A stretch of DNA of 64,000 nucleotides from Zygnema cylindricum (taxonomy: Eukaryota > Streptophyta > Zygnematophyceae > Zygnematales > Zygnemataceae): the NCBI GenBank assembly GCA_037447655.1, contig JBBHKE010000723.1, positions 78,300 to 142,299 of the forward strand. Direction: 5' to 3'. The translations under genes were made by a program, and so were the position numbers. Below the pieces are notes generated by a model. It searched no databases, was not told the DNA's origin, and was given only the letters and a program-made list of their open reading frames with translations. Numbering within the stretch: the first letter of the stretch is position 1; each line of letters begins with the position of its first letter. This document shows, in pieces, positions 54,734 through 64,000 of this stretch.

Positions 54734-55295
54734 CAGGACAGGTAATTTTAAACTTAATGGATACGGCCGGTATCAAGATGTAGTAGTGGATACTAGAGCC
54801 CTCCTTAACCTCATAACCAACTCAGCATTAGAGAAAATGCCCGAGGAAATCATGCGAAAAATCAGTCCTAGTGAAATATGCCTGAGTGCGGTCAGTATTG
54901 GGAGCCAACCAGTATATGGCATCATTAAAGCAATGGAAATCAAATTCGCGGATGACGCAGGCGAACACGTACAAATTCAGCTCCCCTTCCTCGTGGTGGA
55001 AGGTAAGTAATTTGAAATAATGCTGGGTATGGCTACGTGGACAAGGTTGAACATAGAGTAAAGCATGTGGAAGGGCTAAGTTATAGTTTCAGACCAGGAA
55101 GATCCCGAGGGCACCAAAGTGGTAGGCCCCTTGGATTTATGGAACCGGGGGAAAACGACTATTTCTGTGGCTGGATGCTATCCGGTGTTCTCAGCATCCA
55201 CCCCTTCAAAGTTATTCAAAGATTCCACTGATATCGCGAATTCCATCTAGCAATTCCCCATTTCCAAGCGGTGGGAGAGGGAGTATCAAAATAGA
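54714..55295 (+). pseudogene. Gypsy-M aspartic protease-like region
   Basis: The frame to 55010 reads GRYQDVVVDTRALLNLITNS, where the catalytic DSG/DTG triplet is now DTR, so the Gly is lost. LPFLVVEGK fits the later beta strand, and after the stop FEIMLGMATWTRLN resembles the closing ILGxxxL segment. Inactive. Confidence 0.65.
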
Positions 55296-56440
55296 TTGGT
55301 ACAGACGACCACCCTTCTAGGGGGAGTGGACAGAAGCTTTGAAGCCATATCATCCCGGACAGCAAGGTTTATCCGGCCCGAACTCCCAACGGTTCCTAAC
55401 CCAGAGAAGGACTTCAACCGAGAAGTGGTGTCACTGGAAATCCCGCCGTCAAGACTTCGGATTCTCTCGCTATTCTTCGGCATCAGTTTTGACCTGGAAG
55501 CAGTCCTGATAGCTGGATATTAAGTAGAAATGTACTCGGCAGTCGAGATTCACCCAGACGCCTGTGCAGTTAGTGAGTATCGACTGCAACAGCTGCACCA
55601 ACTTTACCCACAACAACTCCCAGTGTCCCCCATGTCTAACTCTCACCGTACGCTGTCTCACCGTACGCTTCCCCAAAATGTCGACAATATCACGGATTCA
55701 CATTTGGAGATGCTTGGAACGGTAGACCTGGTGATTGCTGGATGGCCTTGCCAGGGGTATTCGTTAGCGGGATAGGGCAGGGGACACCAGGATGTCCGTA
55801 GCAGAACATTTTTTCAAATGACTCGACTGATAACAGGGTTACAGGACACAACAGTGGGGTATGTGTTGGAAAATGTTCACCCCACAGATGATATAAGGAA
55901 ACAGGTAGTCAACACCTCGAACCAAGTGACCAAGGTTCTGGGGACTCACATTGTGCTTGATGTAACTCACGTCGGATCGAGAGCCCACCGAGTTTGGGCT
56001 TATTGGAACAACTTCGCTCCACCTCCCGTCCTCCAACAACTGTTGAAAACACAAGTCCCGGATCCCAACATCACAGTTCAACAAATTCTCCGATCTGGGC
56101 GAATGGCCACCTTGTGACCACAGCCGACCGAACACCCTTTTTCGGTTGTAATAAACCCGCGTATCCACGAAGGGCCCTATCGACACTAGTATCTTTCCTT
56201 AATATCCATGCTTACTGGGAAGGCGCACCAGGAATGATCTTTGACACTACGACCGCTAGTTGGACGACACCATGTCTTGAGGAATAGGAACAAGCAATGC
56301 TATTTCAACCGGCAACCACAGCAGCACCAGGGGTCTCGGCCTCAAAAAGGTGCAATTTAATCGAGCAAAGTATGGATTTGAATGCAATTTCATGGGTGCT
56401 ACAACATTCTCTGGCATTCTCCAGCCTTCAGTCTTCAAAG
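55296..56440 (+). pseudogene. Cytosine-5 DNA methyltransferase domain inside Gypsy-M pol
   Basis: One frame, broken by TAA (55521-55523) and TAG (55773-55775), shows motif I (LRILSLFFGISFDLEAVLIA) and VEIHPDACAVSEYRL. The catalytic motif IV follows (DLVIAGWPCQGYSLAG, Cys codon 55749-55751), then FFQMTRLI, motif VI ENV (55869-55877) and SRAHRVWAYW. After a frameshift near 56112 another frame carries NIHAYWEGAPGMIFDTTT, a TAG at 56285-56287 and LIEQSMDLNAISWVL (motif X-like). Motifs are in DNMT order. The SRAHR and ENV contexts recall the DNMT3/DRM type. It sits between protease and RT of the retroelement. It would add methyl groups to cytosines; this copy is broken. Confidence 0.88.
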
Positions 56441-56831
56441 TCACCGTCAAAATACCTTCAAGCTCCACAGTTGTTGGCCATGCAAGCAACTCTACAGCTT
56501 GAGGGGGGAAGAGAGGCAAGAAGGGAAAAAATCAACAAATTACATTCAAAGAAAACATTTAACCCATGATTTTCCTCAATGGGGGGGAGCGAATGCTTAG
56601 AACATGGCATCTTAGGGGAAGTTGTCAGTAGCGTTTTAGCAGTTGACCAAAGGACAGATCCACAGGTAGAACTGGAATTCGACATTTCATTTTGGGTAGG
56701 CAACCAGAAGCATTGGCGGCAATAGAACTCGGGAAGCAGCTGAGCAAGGGACAAATCCAGAGGTAGAACTGGAATTCGACATCTCCCTTTGGGTCGGCCA
56801 CCAGAAGCATTGGCGGATGTGAACTCGGAAG
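56441..56831 (+). pseudogene. Gypsy-M spacer with a 97-bp duplicated segment
   Basis: No domain is recognised between the methyltransferase and RT. Two copies of a segment containing ggtagaactggaattcgaca start near 56650 and 56747, 97 bp apart. They encode VELEFDIS(F/L)WVG.QKHW in different frames, because 97 is not a multiple of three. Confidence 0.6.
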
Positions 56832-57322
56832 ATGGATTGGACTTTAGTGGAACAGCTAGACCCACAGCAAAAGGCTTGGCTCTCGAAGATATTAGAGGAG
56901 AACGTGCAGGTGTTCTCCTGGTCTGACAAAGATATAGGGATCTATAAGGGGACCCTTTTTTGCATTGACCTGACCAACGAGAGGGTGACTATTTGGCAGA
57001 AACAGTACCCTCTCAGCTTCAAGGAGAAAGAGTTCATCACGGCAAAGGTAGAGACTTTGGTGGCTCGGGGTTGGTGTTGGAAAGTATATGGTTACATGGG
57101 TTTGCCTCTCTAACAGTGCTCCCGCCAAAAAAAGACTCATTAGGGAAAAAGGTAGATTTCCGGATGTGAGGGGACTATCAGATACTCAACGCGGCAACTG
57201 TCTCCGACCGTTATCCCATGCCCACCCCGGAAGAAATCTTCAACTCTCTTGTTAGGGCCAACATTTACTTCACGTTGGATATGAAAAATGGGTTCCACTA
57301 GATTGCAATGGAGCCAAAGCAC
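56832..57322 (+). pseudogene. Gypsy-M reverse transcriptase, N-terminal part
   Basis: The frame reads LEENVQVFSWSDKDIGIYKG and QYPLSFKEKEFITAKVETLV to a stop at 57113. Another frame carries VDFRM, then GDYQILNAATVSDRYPMPTP and NIYFTLDMKNGF, with the catalytic LDM motif, interrupted by TGA (57166-57168) and TAG (57299-57301). It is cut at codon 3' of MEPKH by the Copia-5 LTR. Confidence 0.83.
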
Positions 57323-57527
57323 TGTTGAAATCACTAGATTTATGGGAGATATTTTCTAGGTCTTAATTAAAATAAAAATGAAAAGCAAAGGCAGTCTGCC
57401 TCCACCTTCTCCCTCTAGCCCCCATACTTGTTGCAGTCACTGAAGAAGAGAAAGGGCGGTGGAGCCATGGTTGCCTTAGCTCCATAGGCAAGACTTAAGA
57501 GTGACATAAGTCACTCTCAACCAAAAG

Positions 57528-57605
57528 GGTTGAGTCCAGCAGGACTCGAACCTCCGACCGGTAGGGCGAGGCATAGCCGTCAACCCTTACCAGTCTGTCG
57601 TAGTA
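57528..57605 (-). other. Antisense tRNA-like segment in Copia-5 5' LTR
   Basis: Minus-strand box B GGTTCGAGTCC (57542-57552) is a perfect match to the pol III consensus, and CAGACTGGTAAGGG lies in the box A position. Confidence 0.62.
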
Positions 57606-58166
57606 GTCCGTTAGGATACATAGGGCTCGACAACTATTTAAGTAATAGATAGACGACTAATCCGATTAACGGAATTACAAATAGGATACATAGAAACCAG
57701 TTGGGGAATTAAGTGCGCACGAAACAAATGTACCGGACATTTGTTTTTGAACGGCTGGGAATTAAAGCCGGTTTGGATCCAACGGCCCGCACCATCGCCG
57801 GGATCCCTGAATGGTCGTTTTGGCGGTTTGCGGATGTAACATGACCTATCGACACGTGGCAAGATATCATTGGGAAGCAGGAATCCCGGGGAGCATAAGG
57901 GCAAGTCCAAAGGAGACAGACGTCCACTCCATGGCCTTGTCGTACACTAGCCGTACAGAAAGTACATCGGCCATAGTACTTGTCTGTACTGAACAGTCTT
58001 CTGACTGGTTCGTACATCAGTAGATAGGGGTTGTGAGAGGGGTTTAGAACTTAGAGGATTGAGGAGGTAGCCGCCTCTCTCCCAACAAGCTTGTATATAT
58101 ATTGGCATCTTTGCCACTTGATAATTAATCGCCTGGTAAGGCGTTTTCAGTGATTCTTTTTGCTGT

Positions 58167-58201
58167 GGACTCACGGGAGTCCAATCTGCACAGGGGTGCA
58201 G
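58167..58201 (+). promoter_or_regulatory. Paired hairpins in Copia-5 leader
   Basis: GGACTC ACGG GAGTCC and CTGCAC AGGG GTGCAG. Relative to Copia-2 the second stem has the compensatory pair change A-T to G-C. Confidence 0.65.
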
Positions 58202-58315
58202 TCAAGTAACCTATTTGTCTGCTAGGGTAGCAGTTGCTCTCGTTGAAAGTGGGTTAGTCAAAAACTACCTAGAGGCTTCCTAATTCTTGGTCTAAATAGA
58301 GGACACAGAATTGCA

Positions 58316-58330
58316 GGTTATGGGCCCACC
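58316..58330 (+). other. Primer-binding site, Copia-5
   Basis: GGTTATGGGCCCACC right after the LTR, as in the other Copia elements here. Confidence 0.88.
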
Positions 58331-59440
58331 CTCTAGGGTGCCCATATTCAACAGATCTGGATTCATTTACTAGGAAGCTTTGATGACAGGGGCATTATGT
58401 GAGAAACGATATTGGGATATTGTTAGTGGACAAGTGAAACGTCCATCTCAAGGAACTCCACCAAGGTTTGGAGGAGTGAGGTTTTCTGCAGCAAGATCTG
58501 CTCCAACGGACGAGACAGATGATGGGGACAGCAGTGTGTCCGAAAAAGGGAAAGGAAAGGAGACACCTCTCACTCTTATTGACATGGCATCCGGAGCGGT
58601 GGCCGTGAAGACCGAGGAAAACGACATTCAGATGTGGGAGTACACGAATATGAATGCAAGGCACTTCATTCTAAGACACCTCACCAAAGCGTTGGCAACT
58701 TCTCACCTTCAAATCTTCAAGGCTGAGGAGTTGTGGATGACCTTAGTGGAGATCTATAGAGCTGGCACTATTTAGGAGCTTCAGCTGGCTGAGCAAAGGT
58801 TCATCAGTTACACTTTCAAAGGGGGAAAGATGTTGGACTATTGCACCGATCTCTCTTGTCTATACATGGAGATGGAGAGTGCCGGATTGACAGGCACTAT
58901 GAAGATGAAAGTTAGCACTCTCATCATGAAGTTTCCGGAGGAGTATGAAAATATAGTGTACCGAGTGCAACAAATGGATGATAGTGCTTGGAAGTGGAGC
59001 ACCGTGGTTCAAATGATACTCGTACAGGAAAACACTATTGAGATCCGAAGAGGAGGAAAGAGCGTACAAGCTCTAGCTGCCGGAACTGACCGATGGAGGA
59101 AGGATCCGAAGAAGCCGTACCACAGCCTCAAAGGGGAGAAAGATCAATCTGGAGAACTGAGGACTCCAAAGGGCCTTTGTCATTTCTGCAAAAAGCCGGG
59201 GCACTTTATAGCTGATTCCATCGAGCTATTGGATTTGAGGCTTCAAGAAAATCGTGGAGGTGGTTCTTCCGGAGGAAAGAAGAAAGCACTTGTGGTCACA
59301 CGAGTGAAAGGAGAGACTGAGGAGGACGAGTCCTCCGAGGAGGAGGATGGGGAGCTTCTTCTTGACGAGAATCTAGAGGAGAAGGAGATCCCTCAAAAAC
59401 AGAAGTGTGCCCTTGGAGCCATTCGGGAAGCACCAGAGGA
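58331..59440 (+). pseudogene. gag: Copia-5 gag
   Basis: The expected start is ATA (58296) instead of ATG. The frame continues with MMTGALCEKRYWDIVSGQVK and has a TAG at 58773-58775 at a Gln position. It resumes with MLDYCTDLSCLYMEMESAGL and carries the knuckle CHFCKKPGHFIADS near 59180, in which the last Cys is replaced by Ser. An acidic linker leads to the protease in the same frame (58830-60389). Confidence 0.86.
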
Positions 59441-59760
59441 GGGATGGATCATCGACTCAGGTGCATCCATGCATATGTGTCGTGACAGGCACCTCTTCAC
59501 TAAGCTAAGAAAGATCCCTACTGTGGAAATAGAGTATGGGGATGGGAGAGTAGTTACCACAGATCTAGTGGGATCGGTAGATCTGAAAGTCTTAGTGGAG
59601 GGTAAGACTTCTATTCTCACCTTCTCAGATGTGCTCTACATTCCTCAGTTGAGTAAGAATCTTGTGTCTACTTCTGTATTAGATGACAAGGATTTTGATA
59701 CCTTCACTAGAAAGGGAGTCTTTACAGCTAAGTATGGAGATGAAGTCTACTTCACAGCTG
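59441..59760 (+). pseudogene. Copia-5 protease
   Basis: GWIIDSGASMHMCRDRHLF shows an intact DSG catalytic motif and FSDVLYIPQLSKNLVSTSVL ends the domain, in frame with gag and integrase. Confidence 0.86.
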
Positions 59761-61020
59761 ATAAGGGTAGCCAAGGAATGTTTAGGCTTAACCTGAGTAA
59801 TGAAAAGAGTGTTCTCTACTCGTGTGCAAGTGAGATGATGCTTTGGCACAAAAGGTTGGGGCATGTGCATCTAGATAGATTAAAGAAAATGAAGAAAAAT
59901 GGAATAGTGGAGGGTATTAATTTTGAGGATGATGAGACCTTTGATGATTGTAGTGGATGTGCCCAAGGGAAGATTCATAAACTTCCATTTCCAAAGGCAA
60001 CCACATATAGGAGAGAGAAAGTATTGGATCTAATTCACACTGATGTTTGGGGACCTGCTAGATATGTTTCACATGGGGGGAAGAGGTGGATGTTAACTAT
60101 CACAGATGATTGGTCTAGATACACGAAGGTATACTTTCTCAGACATAAGTCAGAGGTATTGAGATGTTTCAAAGAGTATAAAGTATGGAGTGAAAAACTA
60201 CACGAAACCTCAATAAAAGAGATAAGAAGTGATAATGGGAAAGAATACACCTCAAGGGAATTTGAAGAATATCTTAAAGAAGAAGGAATTCATCACGAGA
60301 AAACTGTTCCCTATAATGCGGAACAAAATGGAGTAGCAGAAAGAGTGATTAGAACTTTAGGGAGATATGTCCAGAAGTATGTTAACTGATAAGAGGATAG
60401 GGTTGCAGTTTTGGGCGGAGTGTATGAACTATGCTAATTTCATCAAAAATAGAGTTCTAACTTCAGCAAATAAGGAGGAAACTCCGTATGAGAGGTGGAC
60501 AAGAAGAAAGCTTGATTTGTCTAGTTTGATAGTGTTTGGAAATCAAGTCTACAGTTTGGATTCTAATAAGACTAAATGGAAGTTAGAGGGGAGAGGGAAG
60601 CCAGGATATCTTGTAGGATATGATGAGAGCACAAAAGGATACCGAGTGTATGACTTGAAAAAGAAAGATATAATTTTGGTAAAACACATAGTGGTGATGA
60701 ATGAAGAGATGTCCATTGATCCATTCAAATATAATAAGGAAGTCAAAATCAGATTTGAAACGGATCAGTTTTCTGACTTTGACTTTGAAAATGAAGAGAA
60801 GGAAGAGGGAGAAAAAGAAAAATCTGCAGATTTACCAAAGGAGAAGGAGGAAAGGACAACATCCAAGGCAACACCACAATACGAAGTGGAAACCGAAGAG
60901 GAACTTGATGAGACACCGGAATTGGAAGATAGGGGAGCTGAAAATCTCCCTAAACGAAACCCAAGGATGCCTTCCGACCGGCGTCCGATTTTGAAGGGGG
61001 AAGAAGAAAGTAGTAAACGA
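59761..61020 (+). pseudogene. Copia-5 integrase
   Basis: It is intact from WHKRLGHVHLDRLKKMKK and CSGCAQGKIH through HTDVWGP, TDDWSRYTKVYFL and SDNGKEYTSREFEEYL to AEQNGVAERVIRTLG. A frameshift near 60360-60370 follows. The next frame (60367) carries FWAECMNYANFIKNRVL, GKPGYLVGYDESTKGYRVYD and an acidic linker. All three catalytic acidic residues are present in the first frame, making this the best-kept integrase core in the window. Confidence 0.88.
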
Positions 61021-62657
61021 CTTCAAGAAAGAGAAGTAAATAACCAACTCACAAAGATGTCTCACCCATATGAACCTCAGACATACTTAGAGGCCATAAA
61101 CACTCCAGAAAGTAGCCGGTGGATCACAGCTATAAATGAAGAAATGGCCTCTATCATGGAAGCCAATACATGGGAGTTGGTAGATTGTCCACCGGACCGA
61201 AAACCGATCGGATGTAAGTGGGTTTTTAAACTTAAATTAAACCCGGATAATACCATTGAGAGGTACAAAGCTAGGTTAGTTGCAAAAGGATATACTCAGA
61301 AAGAGGGGATAGACTATGAAGAAACCTTTGCACCTGTTGTCGGATTTCCTTCTGTTAGAATCCTTTTAAGTATACCCGCAGCGGAGGATATGGAAATCCA
61401 CCAGATGGATATTAAAATGACATTTTTGCACGGAGAGTTGGAAAAAGAAATTTACATGAGGCAACCGGAAGGATTCGTGGAAAGTGGGGAAGAAAACAAA
61501 GTTTGCAAACTAATAAAATCACTCTATGGGCTTAAGCAAGCCCCGTGACAGTGGAATATAAAGCTCGACGAATTTTGACCGGTTTGGGGTATATCATAAT
61601 TAGTTCAGATCACTCCATATATTTATTTGAGGATGAGGATGGAGTGATATTTATTGCTATTTATGTGGATGATTTGTTGGTCTTAAGCAAGTCATTAGAT
61701 AAAATTATCAAACTAAAACGGGATCTTACAAGCCGCTTTGACATGAAAGATCTCGGTGAAGCAAAGTACACTTTGGGAATTCAAATGGAGAGAGATAGAG
61801 GGAATAGGATTATTTGACTCGCTCAGAAAGAAGCAATTGGTAATATGCTAGAAAAATTTCAAATGGAGAAAGCAAACGGATGTATTACTCCTATGGATTT
61901 GAAGAAAGTGAGTGAGGGGAGTGAAGAGGGAGGAATATTGATCATAAATGATGAGATAGATGAGATAGAAAGAAGATTTACGGAAAATATCCCTTATCGG
62001 CAGATTGTAGGCAGTTTAATATATTTTATGAATTGTACCCAGCCGGATATAGCTGCAGCCGTAGGAGTCCTCAGCAAGAGTCTAAATGAACCAAAAAAGA
62101 GAGACTGGGAGGACGCCAAAAGGGTGATGAGGTATCTGGTGGGGACAAGGGAATTGTGGTTGCATTTGGGAGGGGAGCACACTGACATCACAAACTGGAG
62201 TGATGCCAGTTATGGAGATGTGCCTTTAAGGCGGTGTACGACTGGATATGTGTTGCAAATTGGATCTGGTGCATGCTGTTGGAGTAGCAAGCAACAGAAA
62301 GTAGTCGCTTAGTCTACTATGGAGGTTGAATACATGGCTTCTTGTGCTGCTACCAAAGAATTAATGTGGGTGAAATCTCTTCTTGAAAAACTTGGGTTCA
62401 TGAAGACAGGAACTCAGAATGTTTTTTGTGATAATCAAGCTGCTATCTCTATTTCAGCTAATCCGAAATTTCACTTCAAAGCTAAGCATATGGATATTAG
62501 ACCAAGCTTTGTCAGAGAGAAGGTTGAAAATAAAATCATTAAATTGGTTCATAAAACTGATAAAGATATGATTGCAGACATGATGACAAAACCAGTACCT
62601 TCCCCTAAGTTGATTTATTGTAGAGAAAACTGTGGATTAAAATTGAAAAGTGACTAA
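61021..62657 (+). pseudogene. Copia-5 reverse transcriptase and RNase H
   Basis: RT runs from [20 protein letters not shown] through [20 protein letters not shown] and MDIKMTFLHGELEKEIYMRQ to KSLYGLKQAP, then TGA at 61546-61548. A frameshift follows, and IYVDDLLVLSKSLDKI near 61660 keeps the catalytic box. TGA occurs at 61815-61817 and TAG at 62310-62312. RNase H has WSDASYGDVPLRRCTTGYV, CDNQAAISIS and HFKAKHMDI and ends with DMMTKPVPSPKLIYCRENCG before the stop at 62655-62657. Confidence 0.88.
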
Positions 62658-62662
62658 GAATT

Positions 62663-62670
62663 AAGGGGAG
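62663..62670 (+). other. Copia-5 polypurine tract
   Basis: AAGGGGAG before the TG start of the 3' LTR at 62671. Confidence 0.88.
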
Positions 62671-62818
62671 TGTTGAAAAGAGGTAATTAATAGTTCACTT
62701 CTATAGTTTAGTTAGAATGTAAAGAGAGAGAAAGAGAGAACCAAAGGCACGCCATGGCTGTCGCGTAATTTAGGAGGGAGAATGAATTAGAACGTATTTT
62801 ACTATTTGTAGCAAAATA

Positions 62819-62893
62819 CTGCCTCTAGCCGGATTTGAACCGGGGTCTACGGAAAACGTCTTAGACCTTAGCCTTAACCATTAAGGCACTAAC
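62819..62893 (-). other. Antisense tRNA-like segment in Copia-5 3' LTR
   Basis: Minus-strand TGGTTAAGGC (62871-62880) matches box A of tRNA-Leu and Ser types, and GGTTCAAATCC (62831-62841) is a perfect box B with a CCGG/CCGG T-stem. GGTCTA and TAGACC form an anticodon-arm-like stem, and TGCCT/AGGCA may form a short acceptor stem. It is the most tRNA-like copy here. Confidence 0.65.
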
Positions 62894-63409
62894 GAATCAA
62901 TATACGTATTACGTTTCACGCATACTTATCTATTTGTTAAACGGGCTAATTTGCAACAGACTAACGAAAACACGCATAAATCAATTCATGCATGGAAGCG
63001 AATCGAAGCCGTATAAATACAAATGATCGGACGGCCACAATTGCAGCCGCCACCCGCTATAAACTTTCAACAGCCTTTGGGGATAGCGTCACGCGACGCC
63101 ACGTGGCACCATACTATTGGATACCAGAGAAGATGGGAGAGAAACCATGGCTTCGTTTTGACAAGCGTCACTTTGAAAACCATGTCTTACAATGGCCGTA
63201 CAATAAGTACATTGCCTAATGTGCCTTCTTTTACTATATAGTGTTTCTATTGGACTAGGGTTTAGTAGTAGGCAGTCGTAAGTAGGCCGACCAGAACTTA
63301 GTGAAATTTAGGTACCTCTCTCTAAGAGAGCTTGTAACTATAAAGGTCATCTTTGACCAACCATAACTTACTACTCAGGGGAGCAAATTCAGTGATTCTT
63401 TTTGCGTTT

Positions 63410-63442
63410 GACTCAGGGGAGTCTTCTCCTCACAGGGGTGAG
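63410..63442 (+). promoter_or_regulatory. Paired hairpins in Copia-5 3' LTR
   Basis: GACTC AGGG GAGTC (63410-63423) and CTCAC AGGG GTGAG (63429-63442), the second with yet another compensated stem. Confidence 0.6.
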
Positions 63443-63568
63443 AGTGGTCAGAATATTTGTGTGCGTGGGCGGCGCTTATTCAGCGGGAAAGTAGAAGAGG
63501 CAAATATTATCCTAGAGGCTTTACATAGGCTGCTCATTCTCTGGGTCAATGGAGACCACAGAATTGCA

Positions 63569-64000
63569 TAGGGATTTATAATGGGACCCCTTTTCGCATT
63601 AACTTGACCGATGAGACGGCGACCGCTTGGCAAAAACATACCCTCACAGCTTCAAGGAGAAGAAGTTCATCACCGCAAAGGTGCAAACTTTGGTGGACGC
63701 GGGGCTAGTGCTGGAAAGTACAGGGCTACATGGGTTTACCTCTCCAACATTGCTACCGCCAAAGAAAGACTCATCCGTAAAAACTGTAGATTTTCGGATG
63801 TGTGGGGACTATCAGATGCTCAACGCGGCAACTGTCTCTGACCGTTATCCTATGCTTACCTCGGAAGAGATCTTCGACTCTCTTGCTAGGGCCATCATTT
63901 ACTCTACGTTGGATATGAAGAATGGGTTCCATCTGATTGCAATGGAGCCAAAACACTGAGAGAGGACCGTTTTTTGGGCTGGATCTAGGTTGTATGATTT
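63569..64000 (+). pseudogene. Second Gypsy-M-type reverse transcriptase (partial)
   Basis: It starts at the point equivalent to 56937 of the other copy. A frame from 63627 reads HSFKEKKFITAKVQTLVDAG, KTVDFRMCGDYQMLNAATVS and IYSTLDMKNGFHLIAMEPKH, meeting TGA at 63957-63959; ERTVFWAGSRLYDF continues in frame to the window end. It is better preserved than the copy at 56832-57322 and shows the sequence expected there beyond the Copia-5 insertion point. Confidence 0.85.

Larger units (their letters stand above)
57323..58315 (+). repeat. Copia-5 5' LTR
   Basis: 993 bp, TGTTGAAATCACTAG to CAGAATTGCA. It contains the antisense tRNA-like segment (57528-57605), GTAC palindrome (57953-57989), TATATATA (58094-58101) and hairpins GGACTC ACGG GAGTCC and CTGCAC AGGG GTGCAG (58167-58201). 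The expected gag ATG reads ATA at 58296. Confidence 0.9.
57323..63568 (+). mobile_element. Copia-5, near-complete element with mismatched LTRs
   Basis: It has a 5' LTR, half-tRNA primer site, gag-PR-IN-RT-RH, purine tract and 3' LTR, 6246 bp in all. The two LTRs belong to different subfamilies and the flanks (AGCAC and TAGGG) do not match. The left flank is Gypsy-M RT at the MEPKH point; the right flank is a second Gypsy-M copy at an earlier RT point. This is best explained by recombination between two Copia elements at different sites. Confidence 0.88.
62671..63568 (+). repeat. Copia-5 3' LTR (different subfamily from its 5' LTR)
   Basis: 898 bp, TGTTGAAAAGAGGTA to CAGAATTGCA. The first half does not align with the 5' LTR, whereas the last 200 bp are related. 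It carries an antisense tRNA-like segment (62819-62893), a G-box CACGTG near 63100 and hairpins (63410-63442). The gag ATG is intact at 63549. Confidence 0.85.

Noticed and set aside
55296-56440. The methyltransferase as a host DNMT gene hit by transposons
   Set aside because: It lies in the same orientation between protease and RT of one element with no LTR or target duplication at its edges, and it has no introns or host regulatory domains that I can see.
62819-62893. A functional tRNA gene on the minus strand
   Set aside because: Box A, box B and the T-arm look good, but the acceptor and anticodon arms are not canonical and the position is inside an LTR, like its relatives. I call it tRNA-like only.

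Overview
This window looks like repeat-rich nuclear DNA of a eukaryote of the green lineage, and I found no convincing host gene in it. It is almost entirely LTR retrotransposons, solo LTRs, MITEs and inverted repeats. The green-lineage call rests mainly on the primer-binding site shared by the Copia elements. GGTTATGGGCCCACC is complementary to the anticodon stem-loop of plant-type initiator tRNA-Met. Telobox-like and G-box-like motifs in the LTRs agree. A Gypsy element carrying a cytosine DNA methyltransferase, and another carrying a PHD finger, would fit a streptophyte alga, but the species cannot be fixed from this sequence.

Layout. 1-1990: end of a Gypsy chromovirus (integrase tail, chromo-like domain, LTR start) and a small MITE. 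2015-10046: a reverse-oriented Gypsy LTR (family Gypsy-P) split by a complete Copia element (Copia-1, 2784-9239, target duplication AATAG) and by a MITE. 10047-16078: remnants of another Copia (Copia-6) around a region of MITEs, two large inverted repeats and GA-rich DNA. 16079-22597: two Gypsy-P copies in opposite orientation, ending in a PHD-like zinc finger, with one solo LTR and one chimeric LTR. 22598-44766: Copia-4 (+), split by Copia-3 (-), which is split by Copia-2, a gag-only element present as three head-to-tail copies with four LTRs and a 3196-bp period; Copia-4 also holds an unrelated solo LTR. 44767-49360: Gypsy-C chromovirus (-). 49361-57322: Gypsy-M (+), with gag, protease, a cytosine-5 DNA methyltransferase domain and reverse transcriptase. 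57323-63568: Copia-5 (+), whose two LTRs are of different subfamilies. 63569-64000: a second copy of the Gypsy-M-type reverse transcriptase.

Target-site duplications give a clear order of events: Gypsy-M was hit by Gypsy-C, which was hit by Copia-4, then Copia-3 entered Copia-4, then Copia-2 entered Copia-3 and is now a tandem array. Nearly all coding regions carry stops or frameshifts, so they are given as pseudogenes. The Copia-2 gag frame is an exception: it is open over about 1.9 kb apart from one TAG.

The Copia elements share an unusual architecture. The gag start codon lies inside the 5' LTR and the primer-binding site lies inside the gag reading frame. The LTRs carry an antisense tRNA-like segment with pol III box A/box B-like motifs, a GTAC-rich palindrome in U3, and two adjacent hairpins with AGGG-type loops whose stems covary between copies.
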